From the NCBI RefSeq assembly GCF_001684965.1, contig NZ_MAYG01000001.1, positions 682,001 through 746,000 on the forward strand: a stretch of 64,000 bases of DNA, given 5' to 3'. The notes beneath the pieces were generated by a model. That model ran no database searches. It had not been told where the DNA came from and saw only the letters and a list, made by a program, of their open reading frames with translations. Each line of letters starts with the position of its first letter. Positions within the stretch are counted from its first letter, which is position 1. This DNA comes from Chryseobacterium arthrosphaerae. Lineage in GTDB: Bacteria; Bacteroidota; Bacteroidia; Flavobacteriales; Weeksellaceae. Positions 62,207 through 64,000 of the stretch are shown here, in pieces. Both the position numbers and the translations under genes were made by a program.

Positions 62207-62995
62207 ATGAATATTCAACTTTTTTCGAAAAATGCACTGGTAGGAGGAGCTACGCAGGGAATAGGAGCAGGAATAGCCACTGAACTGGCAAAATGCGGAG
62301 CCAATGTCACTGTAATGGCCCGGAATGAAGCAAAACTTAAGGATTTCATCGCTACGTTACCTGTAGTGACTCCGGAGCAGAGACATCAGTATCTTACGGT
62401 AGATTTTTCAGATTTTGAAAGCTATAAGAAAACCATTACTGAATATTTTAATATCCATTCTATTGATATTCTTGTGAATAATACCAATGGCCCGGAACCG
62501 GGGCTGGCTCTTGAAAAAAACGTTGAAGATTATCAGAAAGCCTTCGATCTGCTTTTTAAGACTGTCTGTGAGACTACTTTGCTGGCTTTACCTCATATGA
62601 TCAAACAGGGAAGCGGCCGCATCATCAATGTGTCCTCACTCTCTGTGAAAGAACCCATAGGGAATCTGGCGCTTTCGAATTCCATACGCTCAGCAGTGAT
62701 TGCCTGGGCCAAAACCTTATCCAACGAGGTCGCTCAGCACCAAATCACGGTCAATAATGTTCTGACAGGCTATTTCGATACGGAAAGGATTCAGAACCTT
62801 ATCCGCCATGAGTCACAACAGACAGGAAATTCTACAGAAGAAATAAAAAAAGCAAGGGAAAATAAAATTCCTATGAAAAGACTGGGCAAAACTGAAGAAT
62901 ATGGTCATCTGGTCGCCTTTCTGGCTTCTGAATACGCCTCTTATCTTACCGGCACAAGCATTCCTTTGGATGGCGGGCTGAATAATACGTATTAA
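62207..62995 (+). CDS. SDR-family oxidoreductase lacking the usual Tyr/Lys pair
   Basis: A 262-residue short-chain dehydrogenase/reductase fold: nucleotide motif VGGATQGIGAGIA (12-24), NNTNGPEPG in place of NNAG, IINVSSLSV with the catalytic-type Ser, and the C-terminal VAFLASEYASYLTGTSIPLDGGL. The usual YxxxK motif is replaced by LALSNSIRSAVIAWAKTL, so the standard catalytic Tyr and Lys are absent. This substitution is known in a subgroup of SDR proteins; the enzyme may work differently or bind a ligand. No signal peptide. Confidence 0.88.
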   Translation: MNIQLFSKNALVGGATQGIGAGIATELAKCGANVTVMARNEAKLKDFIATLPVVTPEQRHQYLTVDFSDFESYKKTITEYFNIHSIDILVNNTNGPEPGLALEKNVEDYQKAFDLLFKTVCETTLLALPHMIKQGSGRIINVSSLSVKEPIGNLALSNSIRSAVIAWAKTLSNEVAQHQITVNNVLTGYFDTERIQNLIRHESQQTGNSTEEIKKARENKIPMKRLGKTEEYGHLVAFLASEYASYLTGTSIPLDGGLNNTY

Positions 62996-63167
62996 TCTGT
63001 TGATAATGAGATTTATATATTGAATTCAAGATGGTTGATGTTCCTGTTTCTAAACATTTCCAGCCTCTTTCTTTCAGATTCCAGCTCCTCATTTAATAAA
63101 AATTTTTATTTCTTCATGTAATAAATTCTTTCCATCAGTTGTCCTATCTATTATTGGAAAATAGTAT

Positions 63168-64000
63168 ATGAAAAACTGGTCTTTTAAAAAATGGAACACC
63201 GTACTCGGATGGTTCCTCTTCGCTATTGCATTGATTACTTATCTGTCTACCATGGAGCATTCCCTCAGTTTCTGGGATTGCGGGGAGTATATTTCTTCAG
63301 CAGTAAAGCTGGAAGTTACCCATGCACCGGGAGCTGCTTTATTTCAGATTCTGGGAGCCGTGGCCAGTATTTTTGCATTGGGCAAAGCAGAAAATTATTC
63401 AGTTGTTATCAATGCAATGTCGGCAATATGCAGTTCATTTACCATTTTGTTCCTGTTCTGGACCATTACTCATTTCGTAAGACGGCTATTACATAAAGAT
63501 TTTGAAGAAATTACCAGGCATCAGGGAATTGCCATTCTGTTTGCAGGAGTAACGGGTGCTTTATGCTTTACCTTTTCCGATACATTCTGGTTTTCAGCAG
63601 TTGAAGGAGAAGTATATTCCATGGCGTCTATGTTTATCGCATTGCTGGTATGGCTTGTTACAAAATGGGAGAACGAATATAAGGCTGCTGACAGTGAACG
63701 GTGGATCATTCTTATTTTCTTTATCATAGGTCTTTCCGTGGGCGTACACATGATGTGTATGCTGGCTATACCGGCTATCTGCCTGATCTATTATGCCAGA
63801 AACTATACCTTTACCTGGAAGAGTTTTATACTCGCCAACCTGATGACCCTCGGCGTCCTGGCCTTTGTGTTCAAAATGATTTTCCCTCTGATCATGACAA
63901 TGTTCGGGAAGCTGGAAATTTTCTTTGTCAATGGATTGGGGCTTCCTTTCCATTCCGGGACGATTGCAGCATTTGTTATAATGGCGGTTATCTGTTACCT
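63168..64000 (+). CDS. DUF2723 protein O-mannosyltransferase-like, 5' part (cut by window end)
   Basis: From ATG 63168 the frame is open to the end of the window (277 codons, no stop). The visible part is a polytopic membrane protein starting SFKKWNTVLGWFLFAIALITYLSTMEHSLSFWDCGEYISSAVKLEVTHAPGAALFQILG, a clear DUF2723/GT117 signature (FWDCGExI followed by KLEVxHxPG). Members are integral glycosyltransferases of Bacteroidetes thought to mannosylate exported proteins. Two membrane segments flank an early loop with the conserved Asp and Glu; several more follow. Confidence 0.9.
   Translation, partial: MKNWSFKKWNTVLGWFLFAIALITYLSTMEHSLSFWDCGEYISSAVKLEVTHAPGAALFQILGAVASIFALGKAENYSVVINAMSAICSSFTILFLFWTITHFVRRLLHKDFEEITRHQGIAILFAGVTGALCFTFSDTFWFSAVEGEVYSMASMFIALLVWLVTKWENEYKAADSERWIILIFFIIGLSVGVHMMCMLAIPAICLIYYARNYTFTWKSFILANLMTLGVLAFVFKMIFPLIMTMFGKLEIFFVNGLGLPFHSGTIAAFVIMAVICY

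Overview
The window looks like chromosomal DNA of a Flavobacteriia bacterium close to Chryseobacterium (Bacteroidota, Weeksellaceae). The clues are AT-rich spacers, promoters of the Bacteroidetes type (TTG about 19-20 bp before TAnnTTTG), a protease ending in a type IX secretion sorting domain, TonB-receptor/DUF4249 and MoxR/VWA gene pairs, a DUF2723 mannosyltransferase, and two tiny double-glycine leader peptides of a kind typical of Chryseobacterium. No plasmid, phage, insertion sequence or CRISPR was seen. The first gene (DUF2911) and the last gene (DUF2723) run off the window.

Layout. 0-7 kb is mostly housekeeping: GNAT acetyltransferase, cupin, dienelactone hydrolase, HAD phosphatase, an HsdR-N-type nuclease-fold protein divergent from holA, trxB, a VOC protein and tRNA-Ser(UGA). 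A nested palindromic element lies at 5546-5818. 7.6-15.8 kb is the most unusual region: four pilin-like secreted proteins, three of them in near-identical 666-bp direct repeats that each carry the same 120-bp leader, then a periplasmic chaperone-like protein, a 935-aa outer-membrane barrel protein (candidate usher) and a 477-aa protein built of three pilin-like domains (candidate tip adhesin). A soluble histidine kinase and a LuxR-type response regulator follow. I read this as a chaperone-usher-like surface fibre system of Bacteroidetes type, with its own two-component pair as the possible regulator.

18-31 kb holds a very large hybrid kinase, a ferritin-like DUF892 protein, a TonB-type barrel with its carboxypeptidase-regulatory domain on a separate gene, a LytS/LytTR pair, two small Cys-rich leader peptides (28340-28655), an alpha/beta hydrolase, VOC proteins and secreted proteins of unknown role. 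31-42 kb holds the MoxR/VWA pair, a membrane AraC regulator with TPRs, a type IX-secreted metalloprotease with a very clear promoter, and a second kinase/LuxR pair paralogous to the first.

42-54 kb holds DoxX, a Crp/Fnr regulator, proteins of unknown role, and an NtrY/NtrC-like pair divergent from a complete MacA-MacB-TolC-like export operon. The divergent spacer carries a -24/-12 sigma-54 promoter and an upstream dyad that fits an NtrC enhancer site, so the circuit can be read from sequence. 54-64 kb holds a TonB receptor/DUF4249 operon, a serine hydrolase-TlpA operon, two immunity-like genes, an SDR protein lacking the usual catalytic Tyr/Lys, and the DUF2723 protein. Function assignments rest on motif reading and family knowledge only; no database search was run.
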